A stretch of DNA of 64,000 bases from Spirochaetales bacterium UBA6872 (GTDB taxonomy: Bacteria; Spirochaetota; Spirochaetia; Sphaerochaetales; Sphaerochaetaceae): positions 1 through 64,000 of the forward strand of contig DKCO01000055.1 in assembly GCA_002452215.1 (NCBI GenBank), given 5' to 3'. A program made the translations under genes and the position numbers. Shown one piece after another: positions 35,376 to 43,887 of the stretch (the stretch's first letter is position 1; every line of letters begins with the position of its first letter). The notes under the pieces were generated by a model. The model did not search any database. It saw nothing but the letters and a program-made list of their open reading frames with translations, and was not told the origin of the DNA.

Positions 35376-36745
35376 TCAAGAGGCTTTTCTTAATACTAAC
35401 TCTATGCGTTTTTTTCATATCTTGTGCAACGGTGAGTGTCTTTGTCAGACCTGATTGGATTTCAACAACTCCTAAGATATCGGGAGCTGTAATGTATGTT
35501 GGGCATGGAATAAGCTTTTCAGAAGAAGGTGCCAAGGATGATGCATATAAAGAGATTTTGGACAAAATCGGCAAGGACCTTGGTTATGAAATCGGCACTC
35601 AATACTTTAGGCAACTAATGTCGACAGATTCGATTGAATCGCTTTCTACTGAGGTCTCTGACCACTATGTATACCAGGAAACAAACGGGGAATGGCATTA
35701 CTATGTTCTTGCTCGAACTTCAGCGAAGATCTTGGAAAACTCTAGAAGCCAAAGTTATGTAGAGCTTTTGCAAAGAGAGGATAATATATCAAAAAAGCTA
35801 TCGGATTCAATTTCTTTATATAAGGAAAATAGGGATGTGGATGCGATAAATGCGCTTTTAGAAGCAATCGTTATCTCATTGGAGGGAGATGTAAATAATC
35901 CAGACTATACTCCTGATTTTCTTTTAGAGAAGGTTATCAATTATGCTGAGAATCTAAGGATAACGCTTTCGAAAGAAGCAAAGGAATCCATTGGAGTTAC
36001 TGTTAAAGTAAGTAGGACAAAAGGGCTATTCTATCCTCCTGTGAACAATTCAAGTGTCATTGCAAAATACTCTATGATGGATATAAGTGGTGATATTATA
36101 TCAAGCACTGTAAGGTGCATGACAAATAAGAAGGGTACTTTCAGATTCAAGAATACAAATCCATACATAATAAGGAGCGGTGAGATTGTATTCTCTATAT
36201 TGCTTGATAGCAATCTTCTTTCTAAAATCGAAGAGAAAGCACAAGAGGGATTTCTTGATTCTCTTTACAATATACTCGAAGAAAAAAGCGTTGCTTACAG
36301 CTACGATGATACTGGACGTTTTTCACCAGATGAGCTTTTGTTTGCAATCGCATTGTATGATACCGATGGTAACCAAATAGATAATCCTGATTTCATCGAA
36401 GAGGTCAAGAGATATTTTTCAACAGCAAAGGTGGCTGATTTCTCATTTGTTATTGCATTCGGAGAAGAGAGCGAGGATATCTACTACGATTTGCTTAATA
36501 CGTACCCTGAGTATAGATATTATGCGATCTTGAGAGTTGGAGTGACAGATTTCAAACAATATAGAGATGAAATATATGCTCGCACAGAGGGAAGAGTAAC
36601 AATTGTTTCTTCTTCTGATGAGAGAGAGATAGCTGTCCAAGACTCTTATATGGTAGGGTCTGGACATGATAGTGAAAGCGCATCTTATGATTCTCTTTTG
36701 AGAGAGGCCCGTATTATCGCAGGCCGTCTTCTTGAAGAGCTTTGA
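35372..36745 (+). CDS. LPP20-like lipoprotein
   Basis: A 457-residue lipoprotein. The leader LFLILTLCVFFISC has a lipobox with Cys14-15. The N-terminal third resembles the LPP20 family (GISFSEEGAKDDAYKEILDKIG; WHYYVLARTSAKIL). The remainder includes a beta-sandwich region and a second LPP20-like tail (AVQDSYMVGSG, SYDSLLREARIIAGRLLEEL). The start is TTG 35372, with GGAGG 6 bases upstream and the upstream stop inside it (TTGA); no ATG fits the leader. The partner barrel gene suggests an outer-membrane complex. Its 3' end overlaps the convergent phosphodiesterase gene by 32 bases. Confidence 0.8.
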   Translation: MIKRLFLILTLCVFFISCATVSVFVRPDWISTTPKISGAVMYVGHGISFSEEGAKDDAYKEILDKIGKDLGYEIGTQYFRQLMSTDSIESLSTEVSDHYVYQETNGEWHYYVLARTSAKILENSRSQSYVELLQREDNISKKLSDSISLYKENRDVDAINALLEAIVISLEGDVNNPDYTPDFLLEKVINYAENLRITLSKEAKESIGVTVKVSRTKGLFYPPVNNSSVIAKYSMMDISGDIISSTVRCMTNKKGTFRFKNTNPYIIRSGEIVFSILLDSNLLSKIEEKAQEGFLDSLYNILEEKSVAYSYDDTGRFSPDELLFAIALYDTDGNQIDNPDFIEEVKRYFSTAKVADFSFVIAFGEESEDIYYDLLNTYPEYRYYAILRVGVTDFKQYRDEIYARTEGRVTIVSSSDEREIAVQDSYMVGSGHDSESASYDSLLREARIIAGRLLEEL

Positions 36746-37454
36746 CAATCAAATCTGGGTTGTTCGTTATTACTATAGGGAATTTCGTTGGATAAAGCTT
36801 TTCAAGATTCTCCTTTGAGTCTACTGTCCAAGGTACTATAGGATACGAAGGTTTGCTTTCCTTTTCCCTGATTGCTATGTCCCACTTTGGTTTGAGAAAG
36901 TCGCAAGGGAAAATAAATCTTCCTTGCCCTTTTTGCAAAAAGCGTGGAACAGATGTTGGTGGTCCATCATATATTATGCCTTTTGGAAATCCATATTTTG
37001 ATACTTTTGAAAAACAACGCATTGCAAGTGGATTGAATGATGAAACCATTATTTTATCGCATAGATTCATATGCTCATCCAAGGATTCGACAAGCTTGTA
37101 TATCAGCTTTTTGTCATAGCATATATTTGCTTTTATCTCGATGTCGTAGTAGATTTTCCCAAGGCTTGAGAAGACTTCGTCCAACGTCGGTATTTCTTCT
37201 GATATTTCCTTGAGCTCTGCCAATGTGCACTCCTCTACAAGTCTGTCGACACCGAAGACTCTTTTTGTGTTGAAGTCATGGATTACAACTAGCTTTTCAT
37301 CAGATGTTATATGGACATCGAGTTCAATGCCATCTGCACCAGATGATAGAGCGCTGGAATATGATTTGATAGTGTTCTCGATCTCTTTTGACGGATCTCC
37401 TCTATGTCCAAGTACGATAACTTTATCGCTATCGCATCTATCCTTTACTTGCAT
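36714..37454 (-). CDS. Glycerophosphodiester phosphodiesterase
   Basis: A 246-residue cytoplasmic-type GDPD that hydrolyses glycerophosphodiesters to glycerol-3-phosphate and an alcohol. Motifs: VLGHRGDPSKEIENTIKSY with the catalytic His-Arg, GADGIELDVHITSDEKLVVIH (metal-binding Glu/Asp and second His) and DIEIKANICY. There is no signal peptide. GGAG lies 7 bases before ATG. The start lies 17 bases inside the end of the endonuclease IV gene, so they are co-transcribed. Confidence 0.93.
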   Translation of the reverse strand: MQVKDRCDSDKVIVLGHRGDPSKEIENTIKSYSSALSSGADGIELDVHITSDEKLVVIHDFNTKRVFGVDRLVEECTLAELKEISEEIPTLDEVFSSLGKIYYDIEIKANICYDKKLIYKLVESLDEHMNLCDKIMVSSFNPLAMRCFSKVSKYGFPKGIIYDGPPTSVPRFLQKGQGRFIFPCDFLKPKWDIAIREKESKPSYPIVPWTVDSKENLEKLYPTKFPIVITNNPDLIVKALQEDGLR

Positions 37455-38274
37455 CCAAGAGCTCCTTTATCTCAGCTTTCCACAGTTCTTCGTTCGGCGT
37501 TTCCAGAATCAAAGGTTTTTCATCTACTTCCTTTCTTTTGACAATCTCAAGAAAAGGAGCTTTTCCAATCAAGCCTAGTCCTATATTGTCATGTCTGTCT
37601 TTTTTTGAGCCAAGTGGAACTTTGGAGTCGTTCAAGTGCATGCCATATAGCTTTTCGCTTGAGAATCTGGATACAAATTCGTCCAAAATTCCATCTATGT
37701 TGTTTCTCACATCGTATCCAGCGCCGTAAAGATGTGCTGTATCCAATGTAAAACCAACTCGGTCTTTGTTCCCAATTTCATCCAAAATGGCTGAAAGCTC
37801 CTCGAAAGTGCTTCCTAGAATAGTACCGGAGCCAGCTGTGTTCTCGATTGCAATAGTGAGTTTTGGATGGGAAGAGAGGACTAGATCAAGCATTTTCGCA
37901 GCTCGCTTTATTCCGTCTTTTCTCTCTCCTTCCTTGTATGCGCCAGGATGTATGTTTATCACTTTGATTCCTAGCAAATCGAGTCTATTTGCCTCTTCGT
38001 TGAAAAGATCCAATGACTTCTTCTTTAGATCTTCGTCGGGAGTTGCTATGTTTATAAGATAGCCTGCATGTGGCAAGACAGCCTTATATGAATAGCCATT
38101 TTTTCCCATGTTCTCTTTGAATGCAATTATTTCTTCTTCTTTTAAAGCGGGGCTTCTCCATTGTCTTTGGTTCTTTGTAAAGATTGCAAAGCCCGTGGCG
38201 CCAAGCTCATAGGCTCGCTCTACAGAAAGCGCAATTGATGTAGAGATTGATACATGTGGTCCAATGAATAACAT
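37438..38274 (-). CDS. nfo: Endonuclease IV
   Basis: A 278-residue zinc AP endonuclease of base-excision repair, working after glycosylases such as the Ogg at 10415. Signatures: IGPHVSISTSIALSVERA, FTKNQRQWRSP, INIHPGAYKEG, AIENTAGSGTILGSTFEEL, TLDTAHLYGAGYDV and HLNDSKVPLGSKKDRHDNIG (metal ligands). I start at ATG 38274, where the conserved MLFIGPHVS begins; longer starts add residues not expected in the family. Confidence 0.94.
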   Translation of the reverse strand: MLFIGPHVSISTSIALSVERAYELGATGFAIFTKNQRQWRSPALKEEEIIAFKENMGKNGYSYKAVLPHAGYLINIATPDEDLKKKSLDLFNEEANRLDLLGIKVINIHPGAYKEGERKDGIKRAAKMLDLVLSSHPKLTIAIENTAGSGTILGSTFEELSAILDEIGNKDRVGFTLDTAHLYGAGYDVRNNIDGILDEFVSRFSSEKLYGMHLNDSKVPLGSKKDRHDNIGLGLIGKAPFLEIVKRKEVDEKPLILETPNEELWKAEIKELLDASKG

Positions 38275-38328
38275 GTCACTTATATTACAATACTCACTAG
38301 CGTTAGCCAATATTGGCAATTTATTGCA

Positions 38329-39600
38329 TTATTCTTCTACTAACCATATGAATGCTGGAACAATATTGATCGTCTTGCCATCTTTTTCGATTATGTCATC
38401 CTCATCGTATGTTATTATAAGAAGCTCATTGCATCCGGTTTTTTCAGCAGCTAACAAGAGCCCCTTGATCTCACGCTTTCTTGTTTTGATATTTGAAATG
38501 TCATAGCACACTTGGATTATTTGTTGCACATGTTTTCCCTTGCATACGAGGAAGTCTGCTTCGCCAGAAGACTCTTTATAGTAGTAAATATCGCATTCAT
38601 GTGGTCTGAAGCGTCTTAGAAGTTCAATATAGACAATTGTTTCAAGTCTCCACCCTAGATTTGCTCCAGACATTGCATTCTCGCGGTTGTTCATAAAAGA
38701 GATATCTGTGGCATAAGCTTTTTGTCCATGTATGCGAAGTTTGCTTTTGTACGAGAATTTGTCGAGAGTGCATATAATATATGCATTCTTTGCATAGTTG
38801 ACATAGTTTTCAACAGTGTGATCAGAGCCTAAGCCAAATAAATTTTTGAGCTCTATATAATTTATGGTTGTTGGTGCATTATTCAGAAGATGGTTCACGA
38901 TTTTTTCAAATGCATCTTTGAATGTTATTCTGTATCTGTTTTCAATATCGTTAGTGAGGATATTTCTCGTGAGATTGCTTATGTAGCTTTGCTTTCTAGG
39001 CTCGTCAAAGAGCTCTGGTAGCCCTCCATCTATGATATAAGAGTCAAAAGCAGCACTCAACATGCCTTTTTCTTTTGTTGTTGCATGTGCAATGTTGATT
39101 TTTTTGAAGTTGCAATACTCGCTAAAAGAAAAAGGGTAGAGCTCAATTGTCATATGTCTTCCTGTTAGATATGTTGCAAGCTCCCCGCTGAGAAGCTTTG
39201 CATTAGAGCCAGTCATCAATATATGCATACCTGTACGCAACAGACGATTTACAAATAAGGACCATCCTCTGACATTTTGGATTTCATCTATAAAAAGGTG
39301 AGTGAAATCGCCATAGAGTTTGTATAGATATTGTAAGATTGTGTTCAAGTCGTCAGAAGTTATGCTTTGTAATCGTTCATCATCAAAATTGACGTAAGCA
39401 AATTTCAAGTTTGACTTTTTGATCACATTCAGGCACAGAGTCGACTTGCCACATCTTCTTATTCCTATTACAACTTGGGCTAGCTTGCTTGTTAGATTCA
39501 CAAGCTTTTCTTCTGATCTTGTACAGTAGTTTATTTTTAGATTGTTATGGAACTCTTCTTTTTGTTCTATAAGAGTTGTTTCAAGGATTTTTGTATTCAT
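38329..39600 (-). CDS. AAA ATPase with DUF4143-like domain
   Basis: A 423-residue protein of the widespread AAA_14/DUF4143 family. Walker A is GIRRCGKSTL and Walker B HLFIDEIQNV; TGSNAKLLSGELATYLTGRH is the sensor region. The C-terminal part (YKESSGEADFLVCKGKHVQQIIQV) resembles the PD-(D/E)XK-like end of this family. Function is not well established; members often lie in accessory regions and may be nucleoside-triphosphate-dependent DNA-related or regulatory proteins. Start ATG 39600 is chosen by homology to the usual N-terminus; no good Shine-Dalgarno is seen. It is divergent from the aldehyde dehydrogenase gene. Confidence 0.85.
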   Translation of the reverse strand: MNTKILETTLIEQKEEFHNNLKINYCTRSEEKLVNLTSKLAQVVIGIRRCGKSTLCLNVIKKSNLKFAYVNFDDERLQSITSDDLNTILQYLYKLYGDFTHLFIDEIQNVRGWSLFVNRLLRTGMHILMTGSNAKLLSGELATYLTGRHMTIELYPFSFSEYCNFKKINIAHATTKEKGMLSAAFDSYIIDGGLPELFDEPRKQSYISNLTRNILTNDIENRYRITFKDAFEKIVNHLLNNAPTTINYIELKNLFGLGSDHTVENYVNYAKNAYIICTLDKFSYKSKLRIHGQKAYATDISFMNNRENAMSGANLGWRLETIVYIELLRRFRPHECDIYYYKESSGEADFLVCKGKHVQQIIQVCYDISNIKTRKREIKGLLLAAEKTGCNELLIITYDEDDIIEKDGKTINIVPAFIWLVEE

Positions 39601-39719
39601 GATTAGATACTGCGATAAATTTGAGTTTTTATATTTTAAAAGTGCGATATTTTCGAGTTTTGTACTGAATGTTCTTAGATGTGCAACTTTTATTGTAAGA
39701 TAAAGCAAAGGAGTTTTTT

Positions 39720-41099
39720 GTGACACAAGAAGAGATAAAAACCATAAGAGATGAGCAAAGAGCATACTTTGATTCTGGAACAACACTTTCTGTTGATAAC
39801 AGAATCGATGCATTGAAAAGGTTATATGAAGCGATAAAGGAAAATCAAGAAGAACTTCAAGATGCATTAAAGTCCGATCTTAAAAAGAGTGCTTTTGAAA
39901 GCGATATGTGTGAAATAGGTCTAACACTCAGTGAGATTACATATATGATTGACCATGTAAGGAGATTTTCGAAAGAAAAGAGAGTTCGTACACCACTTTC
40001 TCAATTTTGCTCACGAAGCTACACTTTACCAATGCCATATGGCACAGTTTTGGTAATAAGTCCATGGAATTATCCTGTTCTTCTTTCATTAGAGCCACTT
40101 GTTGATGCTCTGGCTAGTGGCAATACATGCATTATCAAGCCAAGTGCTTACTCACCAAATACATCAAAGATATTGCATAGCATTATCTCAAAGACATTCC
40201 CGAAGGGATACGTAGCTGTAATTGAAGGTGGGCGAGAAGAGAATAAAGCTCTTCTTGATCAGGATTTTGACTATATATTCTTCACAGGTTCTAAAGCTGT
40301 GGGCCATGAAGTGATGAGAAAAGCATCTGAGCATATTACTCCTCTGACTCTAGAGCTTGGAGGGAAAAGCCCATGTATTGTTGAGAGATCAGCGAATATA
40401 AAGCTGGCTGCAAGGAGAATCGTATTTGGCAAATTCCTTAATAGCGGACAGACTTGTGTCGCTCCTGATTACATTCTTGTAGACAACAAGATCAGGACAG
40501 CTTTTATTGATGAAGTAAAGAAGGAGATTGTGAGACAGTATGGCGAAAAACCATTGGAGAATAAAAACTACACAAAGATAATCAATCAAAAGCATTTCGA
40601 TAGGATAAGTGCCCTCATTGATCCCGATAAAGTGATTTTTGGGGGAAAGACAAATCCGCATACCTTGCAAATAGAGCCAACTGTGATCGATAGCGTCCTC
40701 TTTTCAGACAAAATCATGCAAGAAGAGATCTTTGGCCCTTTGATGCCGATAATCTCATACGACAGCATTGATGACGCTATTATGAGTATTAAAAGGCTTG
40801 ATCATCCACTTGCATTCTATGTGTTTAGTGAAAACAAAAAGCTTGCAAGGAATCTCATGAGGAGTGTTGGTTTTGGCGGAGGATGCATAAACGATACAGT
40901 TATCCATATTGCAACAAGTTATATGGGATTTGGAGGCTTCAAGGAAAGTGGAATAGGCTCGTATCATGGCAAAACAGGATTTGATGCATTCTCGCACTAT
41001 AAAAACATAGTAGATAAGAAGACATGGCTGGATTTGCCAATGAGATATTCCCCATATAAAAGGATATATCACAAGCTGATAAAGCTTTTTCTTCGATAA
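39720..41099 (+). CDS. Class 3-type aldehyde dehydrogenase
   Basis: A 459-residue NAD(P)+-dependent aldehyde dehydrogenase oxidising aldehydes to acids. Motifs: PYGTVLVISPWNYPV, FTGSKAVGHEV (cofactor), LELGGKSPCIV (general base Glu) and NSGQTCVAPDYILV (catalytic Cys). The C-terminus is short and basic. Length and motifs match the class 3/fatty aldehyde group. The start is GTG 39720 with AAAGGAG 6 bases before it. Monocistronic; tRNA-Ala follows. Confidence 0.93.
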   Translation: MTQEEIKTIRDEQRAYFDSGTTLSVDNRIDALKRLYEAIKENQEELQDALKSDLKKSAFESDMCEIGLTLSEITYMIDHVRRFSKEKRVRTPLSQFCSRSYTLPMPYGTVLVISPWNYPVLLSLEPLVDALASGNTCIIKPSAYSPNTSKILHSIISKTFPKGYVAVIEGGREENKALLDQDFDYIFFTGSKAVGHEVMRKASEHITPLTLELGGKSPCIVERSANIKLAARRIVFGKFLNSGQTCVAPDYILVDNKIRTAFIDEVKKEIVRQYGEKPLENKNYTKIINQKHFDRISALIDPDKVIFGGKTNPHTLQIEPTVIDSVLFSDKIMQEEIFGPLMPIISYDSIDDAIMSIKRLDHPLAFYVFSENKKLARNLMRSVGFGGGCINDTVIHIATSYMGFGGFKESGIGSYHGKTGFDAFSHYKNIVDKKTWLDLPMRYSPYKRIYHKLIKLFLR

Positions 41100-41124
41100 A
41101 AGCTTGCAACAATGCTCATTGCTC

Positions 41125-41153
41125 TTGTTATTTAGATATATTTAGGCTATATT
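41125..41153 (+). promoter_or_regulatory. Promoter of tRNA-Ala
   Basis: TTGTTA (41125-41130) and TATATT (41148-41153) are separated by 17 bp; the tRNA begins 15 bases after the -10 box. Confidence 0.65.
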
Positions 41154-41168
41154 TTCACTATCGAATTT

Positions 41169-41242
41169 GGGGCTGTAGCTCATTTGGCTAGAGCGATTGA
41201 ATGGCATTCAATAGGTGGTCGGTTCGATCCCGATCAGCTCCA
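41169..41242 (+). tRNA. tRNA-Ala (anticodon GGC)
   Basis: A 74-nt cloverleaf. The acceptor stem GGGGCTG/CAGCTCC includes the G3-U70 pair that identifies alanine tRNAs. The anticodon stem ATTGA/TCAAT encloses ATGGCAT, giving anticodon GGC. T-loop GGTTCGATCC is standard. CCA is not encoded. Confidence 0.96.
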
Positions 41243-41247
41243 TTTCC

Positions 41248-41281
41248 AACGACTCCTTGTAAATCAGGGAGTTGTTTTATT
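41248..41281 (+). terminator. Weak candidate terminator after tRNA-Ala
   Basis: GACTCC pairs with GGAGTT across a 10-nt loop, followed by TTTTATTT. The stem is imperfect. Confidence 0.35.
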
Positions 41282-41551
41282 TCCAAGACTCAATTGCAAT
41301 GATTTGCCACAAATAACATCTTCACCGGGCTCAGCCGTTAGCCATCCTCGTCGACTTTGATCTTTGCTTCCATATATTCTAGATATATTGTTGAAGCTGT
41401 ATGTCTGCCTCTTGCTCACTAGAACCAGTTGGTCACTTTCCGCATCTTTTGATTTTCTGACCCATGAGTTGAATGTCCTTTCATTCAAGCTGTTGATCAT
41501 CGAGTATTCGAATTGCGCGAGCCAGCTCTTCTTCCGTGTAAACATTTGCAT
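41264..41551 (-). CDS. Doubtful small ORF next to tRNA-Ala
   Basis: A 95-codon ORF rich in charged and aromatic residues (for example WLAQFEYSMINSLNERTFNS) with no recognisable domain and no Shine-Dalgarno. It ends only 22 bases from the tRNA 3' end. It could be a real small gene, a relic of an inserted element, or chance. Confidence 0.25.
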   Translation of the reverse strand: MQMFTRKKSWLAQFEYSMINSLNERTFNSWVRKSKDAESDQLVLVSKRQTYSFNNISRIYGSKDQSRRGWLTAEPGEDVICGKSLQLSLGNKTTP

Positions 41552-41814
41552 TTGTTATTTTCCGTTTTTCCATTTGCTGTCTAAAGCTTAGACCATGGAA
41601 GGAAAGAAATCTCTAGAGTTTTATTTTACGCTTACTTTATAAAAAGTTGAAAATGGCCTCTCTTTCTATTTTTATCTTTGGTTCTTATTTTCTGACTACT
41701 TTTGGTTGTTTTTCCTCCGATGCCAACAGGAGTAAAATAAATGGATATTCTTTGTGAAACCAGTCTAAATCTTCGTTTTTACTTTTGCAAAAATCTCGTG
41801 TAAATATAACCTGA
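41552..41814. other. Non-coding AT-rich region upstream of the AraC-type gene
   Basis: No convincing gene is seen. TTTATTTTAC (41620-41629) and GTAAAATAAA (41732-41741) are perfect inverted copies about 100 bp apart, which may be chance in AT-rich DNA. TATAAC at 41805-41810 lies 4 bases before ATG 41815. Confidence 0.4.
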
Positions 41815-42687
41815 ATGTTCTATGCTAGAAGAATGAATGCACCTTTTCTTTTCAATACAACAGAGCAAGATCTTCCATATATTCTATTTAGTGACTATGG
41901 AGATCAGGTTGTTCCTACTCATTGGCATAAAGAAATTGAGATAGTCTTCACGTTAGAAGGCAAAGCAAGATTATTAGTTAATGATAAGATGTATGAATTA
42001 GCAGAGGATGAGGCGATACTCATAAATGGTGGAGATACACATTTTTATTTTGCATCTGAGGGACATAAGCGACTCGTGATCATTGTGGATGTTGATATTA
42101 TCGAGGGAACGGATAAATCCATTCAGTTGAAGAATGATTTGCTTAAACACCTAAGCGAAAATGAAAAGACAAGTAAAAGATGGTCAGAAGAGGATAAGAG
42201 AGATTTAAAGAGGATAATAAAGCGTCTTGAGACGCTAAACAATCAGAATTTCTTTGGACGAGAACTATTGATAAGGGCTCTAGTATTTGAACTCTTCTAT
42301 TTGTTCTCTAAAGATGAACATAGGCATGATGCTCTGGATAACGAATCACAAATAAACAATAAAGCTATGATCAAGCTTCAAAGTGTATTCAACTATATTG
42401 AGAACAACTATATGAATTCTATTACACTTTCAGAGATATCAGATATTGCAGGGTTTGATACAAGTTATTTTTCTAGATTCTTCAAGACATATACTAATGT
42501 TACGTTTTGTGATTATCTGACTAATTATCGGATCGGCAAAGCTCAGTACTTATTGGTTAAAAGACCAGAACTAAGTATAAGCGAAGTTGCTGAACTGGTT
42601 GGATTTTTCAGTATCAAAACATTCAACAGATCGTTCTTGAAAGTTGTTAAGATTCCTCCTACTAAATTCCGAAAAGTCAATAAATGA
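41815..42687 (+). CDS. AraC-family regulator with cupin-like sensor domain
   Basis: A 290-residue regulator. The N-terminal domain (~1-130) is a cupin-like sugar-sensing fold (PTHWHKEIEIVFTLEGKARLLVND; AILINGGDTHFYFAS). The C-terminal domain (~185-288) has two helix-turn-helix motifs (TLSEISDIAGFDTSYFSRFFK; SISEVAELVGFFSIKTFNRSF). It lies at the head of the large polysaccharide-utilisation operon and should activate it. ATG 41815 is used; ATG 41833 is a possible internal start. Confidence 0.92.
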   Translation: MFYARRMNAPFLFNTTEQDLPYILFSDYGDQVVPTHWHKEIEIVFTLEGKARLLVNDKMYELAEDEAILINGGDTHFYFASEGHKRLVIIVDVDIIEGTDKSIQLKNDLLKHLSENEKTSKRWSEEDKRDLKRIIKRLETLNNQNFFGRELLIRALVFELFYLFSKDEHRHDALDNESQINNKAMIKLQSVFNYIENNYMNSITLSEISDIAGFDTSYFSRFFKTYTNVTFCDYLTNYRIGKAQYLLVKRPELSISEVAELVGFFSIKTFNRSFLKVVKIPPTKFRKVNK

Positions 42688-42691
42688 GTTA

Positions 42692-42703
42692 TTTTGGTCA
42701 AAA
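42692..42703. promoter_or_regulatory. Candidate AraC-type binding site 1
   Basis: TTTTGGTCAAAA is a near-palindrome containing GGTCAAA, 59 bases before the first operon gene. A similar GGTCAAA(T/A)A..GC block occurs at 43844-43850 in the next intergenic gap. A TATTAT -10 candidate lies at 42734-42739 with no good -35, as expected for an activator-dependent promoter. Confidence 0.35.
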
Positions 42704-42762
42704 TATGCCGTATCATGGACAAAAAAACGCTTGTATTATAGAAGATGAAAGAGGAGGAAGAG

Positions 42763-43833
42763 ATGCTGAAAATGCTTTTAAAAGCAGTATTCATCTCTAT
42801 TTTATTGTCTATGACAAGCTGCAATTTAAATATTTGCAACACTCAAATAGTTAAGGAAGATCCAATAACACCATATAGAACAAAGTTGGATGTAAATGAG
42901 TTCTACGCTGGTGCTACATTTGAAGTGCCTGAAAGCCCGGAGGAAATATATAACGAACTCAAAAGAGCGCATAATAATTGTAATTTAAACACTATAACAG
43001 TATATGGGCTTGAATACTTCTCAACAGAGAGAAGAAATGAGCTATTCGAAGCTTTAAAGCGTCTTGATATGAAAATCGTAGTAAGAATAGAATCATATGG
43101 CAAATCATTTGCCTTTACAGTAGCAGATGCTGAAGATGTTGTTGCAACTTATGATGCTTTGCTAGATTTTGTTCTAGCTCCAGAAAATAGAACTTCTGTT
43201 GCATATCTAGCAATAAATATGCCTGTTGATGACCCTATTGTTCAAAAAAATGCTGGAGGTCTCAATAAAAGTAAGTGGATCAATGCACAAGTTAAGTATG
43301 CTGAAAAGATAATTTCTCTTCTCAGAAAGAAAGATAGTACTATTCCTCTATATTTATCTGTATTCTATGGCTGGGACAATACGTTCATGACTCCTTCTTA
43401 TGAAAGTGCTGGAGCTGATGGATACTTCATGAATAATTACTCGTATCCACTTGATTTCAATTTTGCAAATCCATTATCAAATGGCTATGACTCCCTTCCT
43501 TCTTCATCTATGAACGATAGCAACTTAATCAATGCAAAACGCCTTAAAGTAAGTATGGATAGGTTTGTATCTCAATATGGAGATAATGTTCCACTTGTTA
43601 TGGAGTGGGGATTCCATACAGCAGAATACAATAATAAAACAGCAACAGCGCAAAGCGCAGGACTTGTAAAAGATAAAGCCGCAAAAGAAAAAGCTCTTGT
43701 AGCAACATATGATTTCTATAGGAGAAACTATAGCTTTGTCAAAGGCTTTATGTACTTTGGTTATAACGTTTGTAAACCAGAAGGAAATCCTGTTGCTATG
43801 ATGGACTGGTGTTTGAATTATAAAGTCGAATAA
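42763..43833 (+). CDS. Secreted lipoprotein, putative TIM-barrel glycosidase
   Basis: A 356-residue protein with lipobox MTSC (Cys19-20), so anchored outside the cytoplasm. Repeated beta-alpha units (LNTITVYGLEYF; MKIVVRIESYG; VAYLAINMPVDDP; IPLYLSVFYGWDN; VPLVMEWGFHT) suggest a TIM barrel. The conserved Glu281 in MEWGFHT, at a late strand, is a plausible catalytic residue. I cannot place it in a known GH family. SD GAGGAGG precedes ATG 42763. The next gene is a paralogue with a 94-bp identical tract. Surface cleavage or binding of the target glycan is inferred from context. Confidence 0.7.
   Translation: MLKMLLKAVFISILLSMTSCNLNICNTQIVKEDPITPYRTKLDVNEFYAGATFEVPESPEEIYNELKRAHNNCNLNTITVYGLEYFSTERRNELFEALKRLDMKIVVRIESYGKSFAFTVADAEDVVATYDALLDFVLAPENRTSVAYLAINMPVDDPIVQKNAGGLNKSKWINAQVKYAEKIISLLRKKDSTIPLYLSVFYGWDNTFMTPSYESAGADGYFMNNYSYPLDFNFANPLSNGYDSLPSSSMNDSNLINAKRLKVSMDRFVSQYGDNVPLVMEWGFHTAEYNNKTATAQSAGLVKDKAAKEKALVATYDFYRRNYSFVKGFMYFGYNVCKPEGNPVAMMDWCLNYKVE
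43528..43621 (+). repeat. 94-bp tract identical to 44620-44713 (copy 1)
   Basis: Every base from 43528 to 43621 matches 44620-44713, while the flanking parts of the two paralogues differ at many positions, including synonymous sites. It covers the conserved NAKRLKVSMDRFVSQYGDN and MEWGFHT region. Confidence 0.95.
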
Positions 43834-43843
43834 GGCGGTTTGG

Positions 43844-43850
43844 GGTCAAA
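43844..43850 (+). promoter_or_regulatory. Candidate AraC-type binding site 2
   Basis: GGTCAAA within GGGGTCAAATAAGCGGG, 37 bases before the second paralogue, resembles site 1 (TTGGTCAAAATATGCCG). This 54-bp gap could hold an internal promoter. Confidence 0.3.
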
Positions 43851-43887
43851 TAAGCGGGTGTGATATTGATAACGTGAGGTAATATGT

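Noticed and set aside
41620..41741. 10-bp inverted repeats about 100 bp apart
   Set aside because: Composed almost only of A and T; chance occurrence is likely in this AT-rich gap.
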